Positions 38,801-48,656 of a DNA stretch of 64,000 nucleotides are shown piece by piece. The stretch spans positions 186,001-250,000 of the forward strand of contig RXJJ01000015.1 of the NCBI GenBank assembly GCA_003963145.1. The letters are read 5' to 3'. How positions within the stretch are numbered: position 1 is the stretch's first letter; each line of letters begins with the position of its first letter. Under the pieces are notes generated by a model that worked only from the letters and a program-made list of their open reading frames with translations, did no database searches and had not been told where the DNA came from. The translations under genes were made by a program, and so were the position numbers. This stretch comes from Bradyrhizobiaceae bacterium. GTDB taxonomy: Bacteria; Pseudomonadota; Alphaproteobacteria; Rhizobiales; Xanthobacteraceae.

Positions 38801-38927
38801 CGGCACGCTGTTCACGCTGTTCGTTCTGCCTGCGGTGTACGTCGCGCTGGCGACCGATCACTCGCATGAGACCGAGCGCGCCAAGGAGGTCGAAGCGTTC
38901 GAGCTTGGCCTCAAGCCGGCCGAGTAA
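35844..38927 (+). CDS. RND multidrug efflux permease (HAE1/AcrB-type)
   Basis: IFIKRPILSVVVSLLILLVGAAAAFNLPIRQYPKL, LAIGLVVDDAIVVVENIHRHLEEG, 1027 aa. Confidence 0.97.
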   Translation: MVFTDIFIKRPILSVVVSLLILLVGAAAAFNLPIRQYPKLSNTVVTITTTYPGASPDLMQGFITTPIEQAVASAEGVDYITSTSVQGTSTIQVFVKLNFDPNQALTEVLAKVNQVKYLIPKAANDPVIVKSTGQTTAVMYLGFSSDELGGPAISDYLTRVIQPILSTVDGVASADILGGQTFAMRIWLDPVRMAGRGVSAADIQAAIAANNFQAAAGQTKGYFIVSNVTTNTDLNNVQQFKRMTVKANDGGIVRLEDVATVELAAQSADASVALNGQHAIFIGVQSTPQGNPLNIVKGVRALFPTIERNLPPSLKMTVAYDSTKFIQSSIDEVEKTLIEAVVIVIIVIFLFLASFRSVIIPVVTIPLSLVGVCALMLVMGFSLNLLTLLAMVLAIGLVVDDAIVVVENIHRHLEEGKSPVRASLEGAREIVGPVISMTITLAAVYAPIGFLGGLTGALFREFAFTLAGSVIVSGVIALTLSPMMCSALLKQVEHNWFATKVDHVFRSVTRWYGRQLDRSLDYRPVTAMFAVVILGLVGFMYLHTKQELAPEEDQGILFALTKAPKSANIDYLDYYGEKLDKVFGSFPETDLRFILNGTPVGNQGIAGMILKPWDERKRTSTAMKQEVQGKLSQIEGVQAFAFNLPPLPGGPGGLPVQMVIYSTNGFLQVYEEMQKLKDAARKSGMFIVSDSDLDYNQPVVRVTIDRTKASDLGLNMQAIGATLATALGGNYTNWFNLEGRSYQVIPQVPRALRLAPNALDNFYVSSPSGQQIPLSTIVTIKTATDPNALTHYNQLNSATFQAVPMPGVSMGQVVDFLEQQAKNLPSGFNYDFLSDSRQYKQEGNQLAVAFGFALIIIFLVLAAQFESLRDPLVIMISVPMAISGALIPLFFGLATINIYTQVGLLTLIGLISKHGILMVEFANELQLKEGLDRRSAIEQAARVRLRPILMTTAAMVTGLLPLLVASGAGAASRFSIGLVVVSGMTIGTLFTLFVLPAVYVALATDHSHETERAKEVEAFELGLKPAE

Positions 38928-38999
38928 TCCGGATCGCTCCAGTCACCCTGTGAATTCACCCGCCTTGCGACGGGTGGATCCGCGGTCCTATATGGGCGG

Positions 39000-40796
39000 A
39001 TGGAACATACGCCATCGGCCCCACGCGACGAGGTGCGGACATTCTGGGTCGGCCCGCCGCTCAGCCACTATGAAATTCTGTCGCTGAAGAGTTTTGTCGC
39101 GGCCGGGGCGAAAGTGTTTCTGTATTCCGATGCGACGGATCTTGCTGTCCCCGAAGGGGTCGAGCTGCGTTCGGCGGCGGAAATTCTGCCCGATGAAATG
39201 AGCGCGGCTCATTCCGCCGAAGGACAAGTCGGTCGCGTCCGGCAGTCCGATCTTTTTCGTTACGCGATGATGGAAAAATTCGGCAGCTGGTATGCCGATC
39301 TCGACGTGATCTGTCTGCAGGATCGCCTGCCCGGGACGGACACCTATTTCGCGGCGGATGGCGATGTTTCGCTCAATACGGCCATTCTGAAGTTTCCGCC
39401 AGCGTCGGACTTCCTGCGCGATTTGCTGGCCGAAGCGCGCCGCGTGCTTGCGACGGCGCCGGATACGGGGACGAGCTTCCGGGACAGGAAGATCATCGGC
39501 GCGCCGCTTCTGAAAAAATATGTCGACAGACACGGGCTGGGACATTTCGGCCGTCCGATATCGGCCGCCTATGAAATTCCGTCTTACGACATCCTGTCGT
39601 TTTTCGATCCATCCCGGCGTGAAGAGGTTCAGTCGAGGCTTGCGGGCCGCGATTTCGTTCATTTGTGGAACGAGGCGTGGAATCTTCTGCGTATTCCGCG
39701 ACGGCTGGGACCGCCGCGCGGCAGTTTTCTCGAGACATTGTTCGAGCGGTTCGATGTTGCGTTCCCTGATCGCGCGCGCCTTGAGTACGAGGCGATCGAG
39801 TCGTGGGTCCGGGAGCATCGCCTTGTGAAGGACATCTGCGATGCGGTCGGCTCGCCGGCTGTCACGGCGAAAACCATCGACGAGTTCGCCGCACGGGTCC
39901 GTCTTCGCGGCTGGCGGCCCGCCGCGCGCGATTACGCCTATCTCGATTTCAGCGAGAGCAAACCGCAGGAGCTGCCGTCGCTCCCGAAGACAGGCGATCC
40001 TCAGGTCGTGCGAACCTTTTGGCATGGCGAGACCATCGGGCCCTACCAGCAACTGTGCCTGAAGAGCTTCGCCGATCACGGCCACACGGTCGAAGTCTTC
40101 AGCTACGGCGCAGGACAGGATTTTCCCGATTGGCTTGTGGCAAGGAACGCCGCCGAAATCCTGCCCGCTGGCAAGGTGCTGGTTCCGATGCAGCAAAGCG
40201 GGCAGATCGCTATTCATGCCGATCTGCTTCGCTACGCGTTGCTCGAGAAGCTTGGCGGCTGGTGGATCGAGCCTGACGTCGTACTGATGCAGCCGGATCT
40301 GCCACCGGGCGATATTATGTTCGCCGGAGCACCCAACGTGTTCGGTCAGGTGCCCACGACGGTGCTGCGTTTTCCGCCGCGGCACCCGTTGATGACGAAG
40401 GCTTTGGCGGACACCGTGAGTCTCGGAGAGACTGTCGACAAATGGGGCGGGGCCGGAGCAGCGTTGCTGACGGCCCTGTTGGCCGGGCAGGGGCTGCGCC
40501 AGAATGTCGCATTCGAATCGCTGGGACCGGTTACCTGGCTTTCCGTTCCGGACCTGTTCGATCCCGCCATGACCGATGAGTTGACGGGCAAATGCGCGAG
40601 TACGCGCTTCCTGCATCTGCAGGGCGATGTCTGGCGGCGCGCGGGCGTGCCACAGGTCCTCGCGCCGCCCGAAGGGTCGCTTCTCGATTTGTTGCTATCG
40701 CGCCACGCGATCGATCATGCGTTCGGCGGACGCATGGAATTCGGCCAGTTGAACCGATGGATCAGGCATATGTATCGCGCGGCCAACGTCCAGTAA
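39000..40796 (+). CDS. Two-domain glycosyltransferase with DXD-type sugar-binding regions (GT32-like, tandem duplicated)
   Basis: RTFWVGPPLSHYEILSLKSFVAAG...QSDLFRYAMMEKFGSWYADLDVICL repeated as RTFWHGETIGPYQQLCLKSFADHG...HADLLRYALLEKLGGWWIEPDVVLM. Confidence 0.82.
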   Translation: MEHTPSAPRDEVRTFWVGPPLSHYEILSLKSFVAAGAKVFLYSDATDLAVPEGVELRSAAEILPDEMSAAHSAEGQVGRVRQSDLFRYAMMEKFGSWYADLDVICLQDRLPGTDTYFAADGDVSLNTAILKFPPASDFLRDLLAEARRVLATAPDTGTSFRDRKIIGAPLLKKYVDRHGLGHFGRPISAAYEIPSYDILSFFDPSRREEVQSRLAGRDFVHLWNEAWNLLRIPRRLGPPRGSFLETLFERFDVAFPDRARLEYEAIESWVREHRLVKDICDAVGSPAVTAKTIDEFAARVRLRGWRPAARDYAYLDFSESKPQELPSLPKTGDPQVVRTFWHGETIGPYQQLCLKSFADHGHTVEVFSYGAGQDFPDWLVARNAAEILPAGKVLVPMQQSGQIAIHADLLRYALLEKLGGWWIEPDVVLMQPDLPPGDIMFAGAPNVFGQVPTTVLRFPPRHPLMTKALADTVSLGETVDKWGGAGAALLTALLAGQGLRQNVAFESLGPVTWLSVPDLFDPAMTDELTGKCASTRFLHLQGDVWRRAGVPQVLAPPEGSLLDLLLSRHAIDHAFGGRMEFGQLNRWIRHMYRAANVQ

Positions 40797-40984
40797 CGGT
40801 TCCGCACGATCGCTGCCGCCGGATCCGAAGCGGGTTCCCTTCAATTTGTTGACGTTGAATCTGCGACTGCCGGTTTCTTGCCCGCTGTGCCAAATCCGCA
40901 ACGGGATTCCGGCCCTAGGGCGTTGATTGCGCGGCAGTTTTATGGCCTTTTGAACCTCAATTAATTTCACGAGACCAATTGCTG

Positions 40985-42328
40985 ATGCCTGATTGTGGGA
41001 AATCATTGCGTTCGGCTGTTCGCACATCGCGTTTCGCGATGCTGGCGTTCGCGGCTTTTCTCATGCAGCCGCACACGGCGTTCGCGCAGGATGCCGCCCA
41101 GCAGCAGGCACTGTTTCAGCGCATGGTTCAGCAGCCCACGAATTACGACGTCACGTTCGAGTTCGTCCGCGTCGCGACTGCGCGCGGCGACTACGAAGCG
41201 GCGATCGGCGCTCTGGAGCGGTTGCTGTTCTACAATCCGCGCCTGACGCAGGTGAAATACGAACTCGGCGCGCTGTATTTCCGGCTCGGCTCCTATGAAA
41301 TGGCCAAGCGCTATTTCAACGAGGCACTGGCCAGCCCCGATCTCGCGCCCCAGACTCGCGCGCGCATCGAAGCCTATATGCCCGACGCCGACAAACAGCT
41401 TCAGAACAGCCGCTGGTCTGGTTTCGCGCAGACCGGTATCCGCTCGCAGTCCAATGCCAATTATTCGCCCGCCAGCGGAGCCATCCTGTTCAACGGCAAT
41501 CCGCTGACGCTGTTGCCGAATGCGCAGAAGAAAAGCGACGTCAACTGGTTCGGGCTGGCCGGTATCAGTAACGATTACGATCTCGACGTTCAGCGCGGAG
41601 ACGTTCTCGAAACGCGCTTCGTCGGATATCTGACCCAGCAAAGCCGTTTCAGCGAACTCAATGTCGGCCTGTTCGATGCGAGCATCGGACCGCGGCTGTC
41701 GCTGTCCAACATCTGGCAGGGTGCGTCGATCAAGCCCTACGTCATCGGCGGCAATACCTGGCTGGATAACACGTCTTACATGTCTTCGGTGGGCGCCGGC
41801 GTCGATTTGAAATTGCCGTTTGGCAGCCGTTTCACCGTGGGGCCGGCGTTCGAATGGCGGCATAACGATTTCAACTCGATCCCGATTGCTTCCAGCTTCA
41901 ATACGGGAGATTCCTACACCTTCGCGCTCGGAAGCGCGTGGCAGATCAGCCAGAACCTGCGTCTCGAAAACCGCGGCTTCTATCGCCGCGGCGATGCCCA
42001 GTTCACTTACAATGCCTTCGATCAATGGGCCGTCGAGGCCGCATTGACGTATGAATACGCCCCGCCGTTCACCAACATTGTCCGCAACTGGAGCATCTCG
42101 CCCTTCGTCAGATTGCTCGACACGAAATTCGGCGCGCCCAACCCGACGATCGATCCGACGACGACGCAGCACGACACGATGTGGAGCACTGGCGCGATCT
42201 TCAATTTCCCGATCAACCGCTGGCTCGGTGTTTCCACCACCGTTCAATACGACCACACCGATTCGACGATACAGAATTATCGTCTGAACAATTTCTCGGT
42301 GATCGTCGGTCCGACGGCCAGATTCTGA
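40985..42328 (+). CDS. TPR plus outer-membrane beta-barrel protein (Slam-like architecture)
   Basis: Signal peptide; TPR region (YEAAIGALERLLFYNPRLTQVKYELGALYFRLGSYEMAKRYFNEAL); C-terminal barrel ending FSVIVGPTARF. Confidence 0.7.
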   Translation: MPDCGKSLRSAVRTSRFAMLAFAAFLMQPHTAFAQDAAQQQALFQRMVQQPTNYDVTFEFVRVATARGDYEAAIGALERLLFYNPRLTQVKYELGALYFRLGSYEMAKRYFNEALASPDLAPQTRARIEAYMPDADKQLQNSRWSGFAQTGIRSQSNANYSPASGAILFNGNPLTLLPNAQKKSDVNWFGLAGISNDYDLDVQRGDVLETRFVGYLTQQSRFSELNVGLFDASIGPRLSLSNIWQGASIKPYVIGGNTWLDNTSYMSSVGAGVDLKLPFGSRFTVGPAFEWRHNDFNSIPIASSFNTGDSYTFALGSAWQISQNLRLENRGFYRRGDAQFTYNAFDQWAVEAALTYEYAPPFTNIVRNWSISPFVRLLDTKFGAPNPTIDPTTTQHDTMWSTGAIFNFPINRWLGVSTTVQYDHTDSTIQNYRLNNFSVIVGPTARF

Positions 42329-42337
42329 GGGGCAGAC

Positions 42338-43249
42338 ATGAATCCACGCATTCAATCCTGCCTCACATCGCTGCTGACGGTGCTGCTCTCGACCACCGCG
42401 CCGCTGCTGCCTGCCGAGGCGCAAAACGCCGGGCGCGTCGGCGCCGTCAATCCCGACGCAAGCGGCACGCCGCCGGGGGCCGCGTCACGCACTCTCGTGA
42501 TCGGCGGCAACGTCGTTCACAACGAAAAGATCCAGACTTCGGCTTCCGGATCGACCCAGATCGTGTTTCCCGACACATCGACCCTGAATGTCGGCCGCAA
42601 CAGCAGCATCGTGATCAACGAATATGTTTACGATCCGAATGCCGGCACCGGAAAAATGGTGGCTTCGGTCGGCAAGGGCGTGCTGCGCTTCGTCGGCGGA
42701 CAGATCAGTCACACCGCGGGCGTGACGGTCAACACGCCGGTCTCCTCGCTCGGCGTGCGCGGCGGCGTCGTCACCATCATGTATCCGATCCCGCCGGGCT
42801 TCGGGAACGGCGACCCCAATCTTGCCAACGCCAAGGGCGAGCTTGTGATTGGCCACGTCGGGGTGACGGTCATTTCCAACAACACCGGTTCGGTGACACT
42901 GCAGCCGGGTTACGCCACGTTCGTGACCGGTCCCAACGATCCGATCCCGCCGCCATTCCGCATCAGTGACCTGACGCTCAGTCAGATCATGGCGCTGCTG
43001 ACGAGCAAGCCGGGCCAGAGCGGCGGCGCGATCGATCTGCCGACGGACCAGATGGCGTCGCGTCAGGGCTACGGCACGACCAACTTGCCTGACCCGACCC
43101 ATCCGCCGGGCACGGACCCGCTGGGCTATATTTCGATCTTCAACGGCGGCAACGAGCTTGCGAAAAACAAGGCGAATGCCGATCAGACCGGGCAGACGGT
43201 GCCTCCCTGTTATTGCGGCTGTTACTTCACCCACGGCCCCGGAAATTAA
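42338..43249 (+). CDS. Secreted FecR-domain protein with Cys-rich C-terminal tail
   Basis: Signal peptide; GGNVVHNEKIQTSASGSTQIVFPDTSTLNVGRNSSIVINEYVYDP...VNTPVSSLGVRGGVV; C-terminus PPCYCGCYFTHGPGN. Confidence 0.8.
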   Translation: MNPRIQSCLTSLLTVLLSTTAPLLPAEAQNAGRVGAVNPDASGTPPGAASRTLVIGGNVVHNEKIQTSASGSTQIVFPDTSTLNVGRNSSIVINEYVYDPNAGTGKMVASVGKGVLRFVGGQISHTAGVTVNTPVSSLGVRGGVVTIMYPIPPGFGNGDPNLANAKGELVIGHVGVTVISNNTGSVTLQPGYATFVTGPNDPIPPPFRISDLTLSQIMALLTSKPGQSGGAIDLPTDQMASRQGYGTTNLPDPTHPPGTDPLGYISIFNGGNELAKNKANADQTGQTVPPCYCGCYFTHGPGN

Positions 43250-43324
43250 CAAGCAGCCTCCCGAAGATATCTTTGCGCGCAGAGCTTTGACGCTTTGCGC
43301 CAGTCCGGCTATTGGTCCGGACGC

Positions 43325-44866
43325 ATGACATCTCCGGATTTTGTTTACGACATCGCGATCATCGGCGGCGGCGTGAATGGCTGCGGCATCGCGCGCGACG
43401 CCGCAGGACGTGGCCATTCCGTGTTCCTGTGCGAAATGAACGATCTCGCCAGCGGCACGTCGTCGTGGTCGAGCAAGCTGATCCACGGCGGCCTGCGCTA
43501 TCTCGAATTCTACGAATTCCGCCTTGTGCGCGAGGCGTTGATCGAGCGCGAGGTGCTCTGGGGAATTGCGCCGCATATCATCCATCCGCAGCGTTTCGTG
43601 CTGCCGCATCACAGCGGCTTGCGCCCGGCCTGGCTGCTGCGGCTCGGCCTTTTCATCTACGATCATCTGGGCGGGCGGCATCTGTTGCCCGCAACGCGCA
43701 CGCTGGATTTGCGCACCGACGTGACGGGGCAGCCGCTCAAGCCCGGACGCTTCACGCGCGGCTTCGAGTATTCGGATTGCACGGTGGATGACGCGCGGCT
43801 GGTGGTACTCAATGCCATTGATGCGACCCGGCGCGGCGCGACCATCCGCACCCGGACGCGGGCGACAAGGCTGGAGCACCGCGGCGGCCTCTGGCACGTC
43901 GCGCTCGAGGACAGCGTCAGCGGCGCGCAAAGCGAGATCGCGGCGCGCGTGCTGGTGAATGCCGGTGGGCCGTGGGTTGAGAACATCCTGATTCAGCGCG
44001 CCGACATTCATTCGCGCGACAAGGTCCGCCTCGTGCAGGGCTCCCATATCGTGGTGCCGAAACTTTACGGGCACGACCGGGCCTACACGTTCCAGAATGC
44101 CGACGGGCGCGTGATCTTTGTCATTCCCTATCAGAACGATTTCACCCTGATCGGCACAACCGACCGCGATTATCACGGCGATCCGGCGCGGGTCGCCGCT
44201 TCGGACGAGGAAATTTCCTACCTGTGCGTCTCGGTCAGCGATTATCTGGCCAGGCCCGTGACGCCGCAGGATGTGGTATGGAGCTATTCCGGCGTGCGCC
44301 CGCTTTACGACGATGGCGCGAGCGAAGCGCGCGCCGCGACACGCGATTATGTATTCGAGCTCGATACGCCGGATGGCGCGCCGATCCTGTCGATCTTCGG
44401 CGGCAAGATCACGACCTATCGGCGTCTCGCCGAGCACGCCCTTGAAAAGCTGTCGCCCTGGCTGAAGGACGCCGCCTCAAGCGAAGGCTGGACCGCACAT
44501 GCGCCGCTGCCGGGCGGCGATTTTCCGGTGTCCGGTCTTGCCGATCGGGTCGGGCAATTGCGCCGCGATTATCCGTTTCTGTCACAGCCGCACGCGGAGC
44601 GCCTGATCCGCGCTTATGGCACGCGCGCGAGCGGGATGTTGTCGGGCGCGAGGTCAATGGCCGATCTCGGCCTGGATTTCGGGGCAACGCTCACGGAGCG
44701 GGAGGTCCGCTTTCTTGTCGCGGAAGAATTCGCGCGGACTGCGGAGGATATCGTCTGGCGGCGCTCGAAACTCGGATTGAGATTGTCGAAAGCCGACGTC
44801 GCGGCGCTCGACGGATGGATGAAAACAAATCTCCCGGCAGGAACCGGCGTTGCAGCCGGGTCTTGA
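43325..44866 (+). CDS. glpD: Glycerol-3-phosphate dehydrogenase (FAD-dependent)
   Basis: DIAIIGGGVNGCGIARDAAGRGHSVFLCEMNDLASGTSSWSSKLIHGGLRYLEFYEFRLVREAL; GGKITTYRRLAEHALE. Confidence 0.96.
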   Translation: MTSPDFVYDIAIIGGGVNGCGIARDAAGRGHSVFLCEMNDLASGTSSWSSKLIHGGLRYLEFYEFRLVREALIEREVLWGIAPHIIHPQRFVLPHHSGLRPAWLLRLGLFIYDHLGGRHLLPATRTLDLRTDVTGQPLKPGRFTRGFEYSDCTVDDARLVVLNAIDATRRGATIRTRTRATRLEHRGGLWHVALEDSVSGAQSEIAARVLVNAGGPWVENILIQRADIHSRDKVRLVQGSHIVVPKLYGHDRAYTFQNADGRVIFVIPYQNDFTLIGTTDRDYHGDPARVAASDEEISYLCVSVSDYLARPVTPQDVVWSYSGVRPLYDDGASEARAATRDYVFELDTPDGAPILSIFGGKITTYRRLAEHALEKLSPWLKDAASSEGWTAHAPLPGGDFPVSGLADRVGQLRRDYPFLSQPHAERLIRAYGTRASGMLSGARSMADLGLDFGATLTEREVRFLVAEEFARTAEDIVWRRSKLGLRLSKADVAALDGWMKTNLPAGTGVAAGS

Positions 44867-44891
44867 CCTGAGTGGGGACGGGGAGCGGCCA

Positions 44892-45749
44892 ATGGCGAAC
44901 GGAAGCGGAATGAAGCAGAAGATATTCGGGCCGACCGGCCGCAACACGTCCGTGATCGGGCAGGGCACCTGGTACATCGACCGGGGCGATCGCGCCTCCG
45001 CCGTCGCGGCGCTGAAACGCGGGCTCGATCTTGGCATGACCCATATCGACACCGCCGAAATGTACGATGACGCCGAGCTTGTTGTCGCCGACGCCATCGC
45101 GGGCCGGCGCGATGAGGTGTTTCTGGTCTCCAAGGTGCTGCCGAGCAACGCGTCGCGCGCCGGCACCATCAAAGCCTGCGAACGCTCGCTGCAGCGGATG
45201 AAGACGGACCGGCTGGACTGCTATCTCTTGCACTGGCGCGGCTCGTATCCGCTGGAAGACACGGTCGCCGCGTTCGACGAACTTGTCGAAGCGGGCAAAA
45301 TCCGCTCATGGGGCGTGAGCAATTTCGATGCCGACGATTTGCAGGAGATTTACGATATCGCCGGTGACGATCAGATCGCCTGCAATCAGGTTTTGTATCA
45401 TCTGAAGGAACGCGCTATCGAGCATTCGGTGATTCCGTGGTGCGAGGATCACAATGTCGCGGTGACGGCCTATTCGCCATTCGGCCACAATGATTTTCCG
45501 GATGCGAAAACGGAGCCGGGCCGCGTGCTGGCGAAGATCGCCGAGGCGCATGGCGCAACCCCGCGTCAGGTGGCGCTGGCATTTCTGACAAGGCGGCCGT
45601 CGGTGTTCACCATTCCGAAGGCGTCGAATGCCGCGCATGCCGAGCAGAACGCCAAAGCCGGCTCATTGACGCTGACGGACGCGGAGATCGCCGCGCTCGA
45701 CAAGGCGTTTCCGCTCGGCCGCGAGCCGCGCCATCTGCCGATGATCTGA
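44892..45749 (+). CDS. Aldo/keto reductase
   Basis: GMTHIDTAEMYDDAELVVADAIAGRRDEVFLVSKVLPSNASR, RLDCYLLHWRGSYPLEDTVAAFDELVEAGKIRSWGVSNF. Confidence 0.95.
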   Translation: MANGSGMKQKIFGPTGRNTSVIGQGTWYIDRGDRASAVAALKRGLDLGMTHIDTAEMYDDAELVVADAIAGRRDEVFLVSKVLPSNASRAGTIKACERSLQRMKTDRLDCYLLHWRGSYPLEDTVAAFDELVEAGKIRSWGVSNFDADDLQEIYDIAGDDQIACNQVLYHLKERAIEHSVIPWCEDHNVAVTAYSPFGHNDFPDAKTEPGRVLAKIAEAHGATPRQVALAFLTRRPSVFTIPKASNAAHAEQNAKAGSLTLTDAEIAALDKAFPLGREPRHLPMI

Positions 45750-45755
45750 CGCGCC

Positions 45756-45974
45756 TTAATAATGCGGCGGGGGCGGCTCGCTTTCGGGCGGCGTGGCGAT
45801 ATTATTTTCCGCCGCCGCCAGACGGTCCTTCAGCCGCGCGATCTCGCGCCTGAGCGCGTCGATCTGATCCCATTGCGCCGTCAGGGCCTGATTGAGAGCC
45901 TCGATCGTCTCGTCCTGATAGGCGGCGCGCATTTCGAGCGCGTCGATGCGGGCGGTCAGGGACGGATCACTCAT
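45756..45974 (-). CDS. slyX: SlyX-family protein
   Basis: [53 protein letters not shown]...ESEPPPPHY. Confidence 0.9.
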   Translation of the reverse strand: MSDPSLTARIDALEMRAAYQDETIEALNQALTAQWDQIDALRREIARLKDRLAAAENNIATPPESEPPPPHY

Positions 45975-46737
45975 CGGTGTTTTCATCGACAAGCTGCTTG
46001 CCGCTGACCGGACGCTCGACGAGGCCGTGGCCGAGCGCGATGCGCTGGTCGAACACGAAGCACTCGCCGCGCCAGCGGCTTTGCTCTTCGGGAACGACTT
46101 CCAGATATTTCAGGATGCCGCCCTTGAGGTGATAGACCTCCTTGAAGCCGCGCGACAGCAGGTATGAACTTGCTTTCTCGCAGCGGATGCCGCCGGTGCA
46201 GAACATCGCCACTTTTGTATCGCGCGCGGGATCGAGCTCGCGGTCGACGTAATCCTTGAACTGGCTGAAGCTGGCCAATTTCGGATCGGCAGCCCCCTCG
46301 AATGTCCCCATCTCAACCTCGAACTGATTGCGGGTGTCGATCAGCAGCATGCCGGGCTGGCCGATCAGCGCGTTCCAGTCCTGCGCATCGACATAGACGC
46401 CGACCCGTTCGGTCGGATCGGTGTCCTTGTCGCCGAGCATGACGATCTCCTTTTTCAGCCGGACTTTCATCCGGTTGAACGGCATCTGCTCGGCGGCGGA
46501 GAATTTCAGTTCGAGATTGTCCAGCCGTCCGCCGAACAGCGCGCCGGTGCGAAGCTGGTTGATCAGCGCGTCGATGCCGACCGCGCTGCCGGCCACCGTG
46601 CCGTTGATGCCTTCTTCGGCGAGCAGGATGATGCCGCGGATATCGAGCGCCGCGCACATGTTGCGCAGCGGCTCGCGCAGACTTTCAAAGTCCGGCAGCG
46701 GAACGAATTGATAGAACGCGGCGACCTTGTACGACAT
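45967..46737 (-). CDS. trhO: Rhodanese-domain tRNA uridine(34) hydroxylase TrhO
   Basis: [76 protein letters not shown]. Confidence 0.95.
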   Translation of the reverse strand: MSYKVAAFYQFVPLPDFESLREPLRNMCAALDIRGIILLAEEGINGTVAGSAVGIDALINQLRTGALFGGRLDNLELKFSAAEQMPFNRMKVRLKKEIVMLGDKDTDPTERVGVYVDAQDWNALIGQPGMLLIDTRNQFEVEMGTFEGAADPKLASFSQFKDYVDRELDPARDTKVAMFCTGGIRCEKASSYLLSRGFKEVYHLKGGILKYLEVVPEEQSRWRGECFVFDQRIALGHGLVERPVSGKQLVDENTDE

Positions 46738-46777
46738 GGGGATTATTATAGGGATCGCGGCGCGCCCCGAAAACCTC

Positions 46778-48367
46778 TCAAAATCCCATTGCCGCGCCGT
46801 CGCTGCGCGGATCGGAGGCGCCCTCGAACACGCTGTCCGGATGCATCACGACGGCACCGGCGTGCCCCATGGTCGAGGTGAAATCCTCCAGCACCTCGAT
46901 GTCGTGGCCGGCGTCCCGCATCGCCTGAACCAGCTTCGGATCGAACCGGCCTTCGAGTTTCAGCGTCACGGTGGCGTCGCCCCAGGTCTTGCCGAGCAGC
47001 CAGCGCGGCGCGGTGACGGCCTCCTGCAGGCCCTGACCATACATCGCGTAGCGGCTGAATACTGCCGACTGGCTCTGCGGCTGGCCTTCGCCGCCCATGT
47101 TGCCATAGACCATGCGGCGGCCATCGTCGAACATCGCCATCGCGGGATTGAGGGTGTGGAACGGCTTGCGGCCGGGGCGCAGCGCGCGCGGGCCGTCGCC
47201 GTCGAGCACGAAGCTCGATCCGCGATTCTGCCAGACGAGGCCGGTGTTCTCCAGCACGCAGCCCGAGCCGAATTCGAAATAGACGCTCTGGATGAAGCTG
47301 ACGGCGACGCCATTGGCGTCGATCGCACCGGCCCACACCGTGTCGCCCGGATTGGCGGGGACAGGCCAGGGCAGGGCGCGCTTGCGGTCGATCCTCGCCG
47401 CGAGTTCATCCAGTTTGGTGTCGATGAGATAGTCCTCACCCGCTTCCTTCATCAGCACATGATCGCCGACGATTCTGTCGCGGACCAGGAATGCCTGCTT
47501 GGTGGCTTCGACGATGCCGTGGAGATAATCGAAGCTCTCGGCCTCTTTAACACCAAGGCGATCGAACAAAGCAAGGATCATCAGCGACGCCAGACCCTGC
47601 GTCGGCGGCGGAAAATTATACAGCCGCGCGCCGGCGGCTTTCACCGACAGCGCCTCGCGCCGCTGCGCCTTGTGCGCGGCGAGGTCGTCCAGCGACACCG
47701 GCGAGCCGCATGCCGCAAGGTCGGCAGCGACGTCTTTGGCGAGCGCACCGTGGTAGAAATCCATCGGGCCGTGTTGTCCGATCCGCCGTAGCGTGTTGCC
47801 GAGCGCGGCGAGCTTCATGATCTCGCCCTCGCGCGGAAGCTTGCCGCCCGGCACGAAGGTGTTCACGAAACCGGGACTGTTCTTGAGTTCGGCCAGTTTG
47901 GTTTCCGTCAGTTCCTGCTGGCTGCGGGTGACTGCGAACCCGTTCTCGGAGGACCACACCGCGTCTTCCAGCAGCCGCGCCAGCGGCAGCTTGCCGCCGA
48001 GCTCGCGGCTGATCGCGAAGGCTTCCGCCCAGCCGGAGAGCGTGCCGGCCACGGTGTTTGCGGCGAGGGGACCGCGCTCCGGAATTTTGGCGAGGCCCCT
48101 GGATTTGTAGAACTCCACATTCGCCGCCTTGGCGGATGCACCGCAGGCATCGACCGCGACCGGCTTCTTGCCGTCGGTGCTGATCAGCCAGAAACCGTCG
48201 CCGCCGATCGAATTCATGTGCGGATAGACCACGGCGAGAGCCGACGCCATCGCCAGCATCGCTTCAACCGCGTTGCCGCCCTCCCGCAGGACGCGAAGGC
48301 CTGCTTCGCTGGCGAGATGATGGGGCGAGGTCACCATACCGCGGCGGCTGCGGGGCGTATTGAGCAT
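46778..48367 (-). CDS. Gamma-glutamyltransferase family protein without obvious signal peptide
   Basis: [87 protein letters not shown]. Confidence 0.92.
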   Translation of the reverse strand: MLNTPRSRRGMVTSPHHLASEAGLRVLREGGNAVEAMLAMASALAVVYPHMNSIGGDGFWLISTDGKKPVAVDACGASAKAANVEFYKSRGLAKIPERGPLAANTVAGTLSGWAEAFAISRELGGKLPLARLLEDAVWSSENGFAVTRSQQELTETKLAELKNSPGFVNTFVPGGKLPREGEIMKLAALGNTLRRIGQHGPMDFYHGALAKDVAADLAACGSPVSLDDLAAHKAQRREALSVKAAGARLYNFPPPTQGLASLMILALFDRLGVKEAESFDYLHGIVEATKQAFLVRDRIVGDHVLMKEAGEDYLIDTKLDELAARIDRKRALPWPVPANPGDTVWAGAIDANGVAVSFIQSVYFEFGSGCVLENTGLVWQNRGSSFVLDGDGPRALRPGRKPFHTLNPAMAMFDDGRRMVYGNMGGEGQPQSQSAVFSRYAMYGQGLQEAVTAPRWLLGKTWGDATVTLKLEGRFDPKLVQAMRDAGHDIEVLEDFTSTMGHAGAVVMHPDSVFEGASDPRSDGAAMGF

Positions 48368-48556
48368 TCGTCGTTCCGTGGCTGTGTCGAAGGGGAGTCG
48401 GTCGATGGCGGGCCTGAACTATACCCGCTCCATCCGCCGGCCGCAAAACGGGAGATGCAGGCAACCGGCCCGCGAAACGGAGCCGTGACTCCACGGCTCG
48501 CAGGCGAACAGCGAAATACAAGCGTCTAGCCCGGTAAAGCCTTGAAAACCCCTGCG

Positions 48557-48635
48557 CATTGCGAGCGAAGCGAAGCAATCCAGTCTTTTGCTGCATGCAG
48601 TCTGGATTGCTTCGTCGCTATTGCTCCTCGCAATG
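48557..48635. repeat. Dispersed palindromic element (copy 2), full-length inverted repeat
   Basis: CATTGCGAGCGAAGCGAAGCAATCCAG...CTGGATTGCTTCGTCGCtattgctccTCGCAATG; same arms at 525-592. Confidence 0.8.
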
Positions 48636-48656
48636 ACGGGATGCGCCCGCCCGCGC

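Noticed and set aside
42338-43249. Classical FecI-FecR surface-signalling system
   Set aside because: No ECF sigma factor adjacent and the FecR-domain protein has an export signal and no anti-sigma-like N-terminus.
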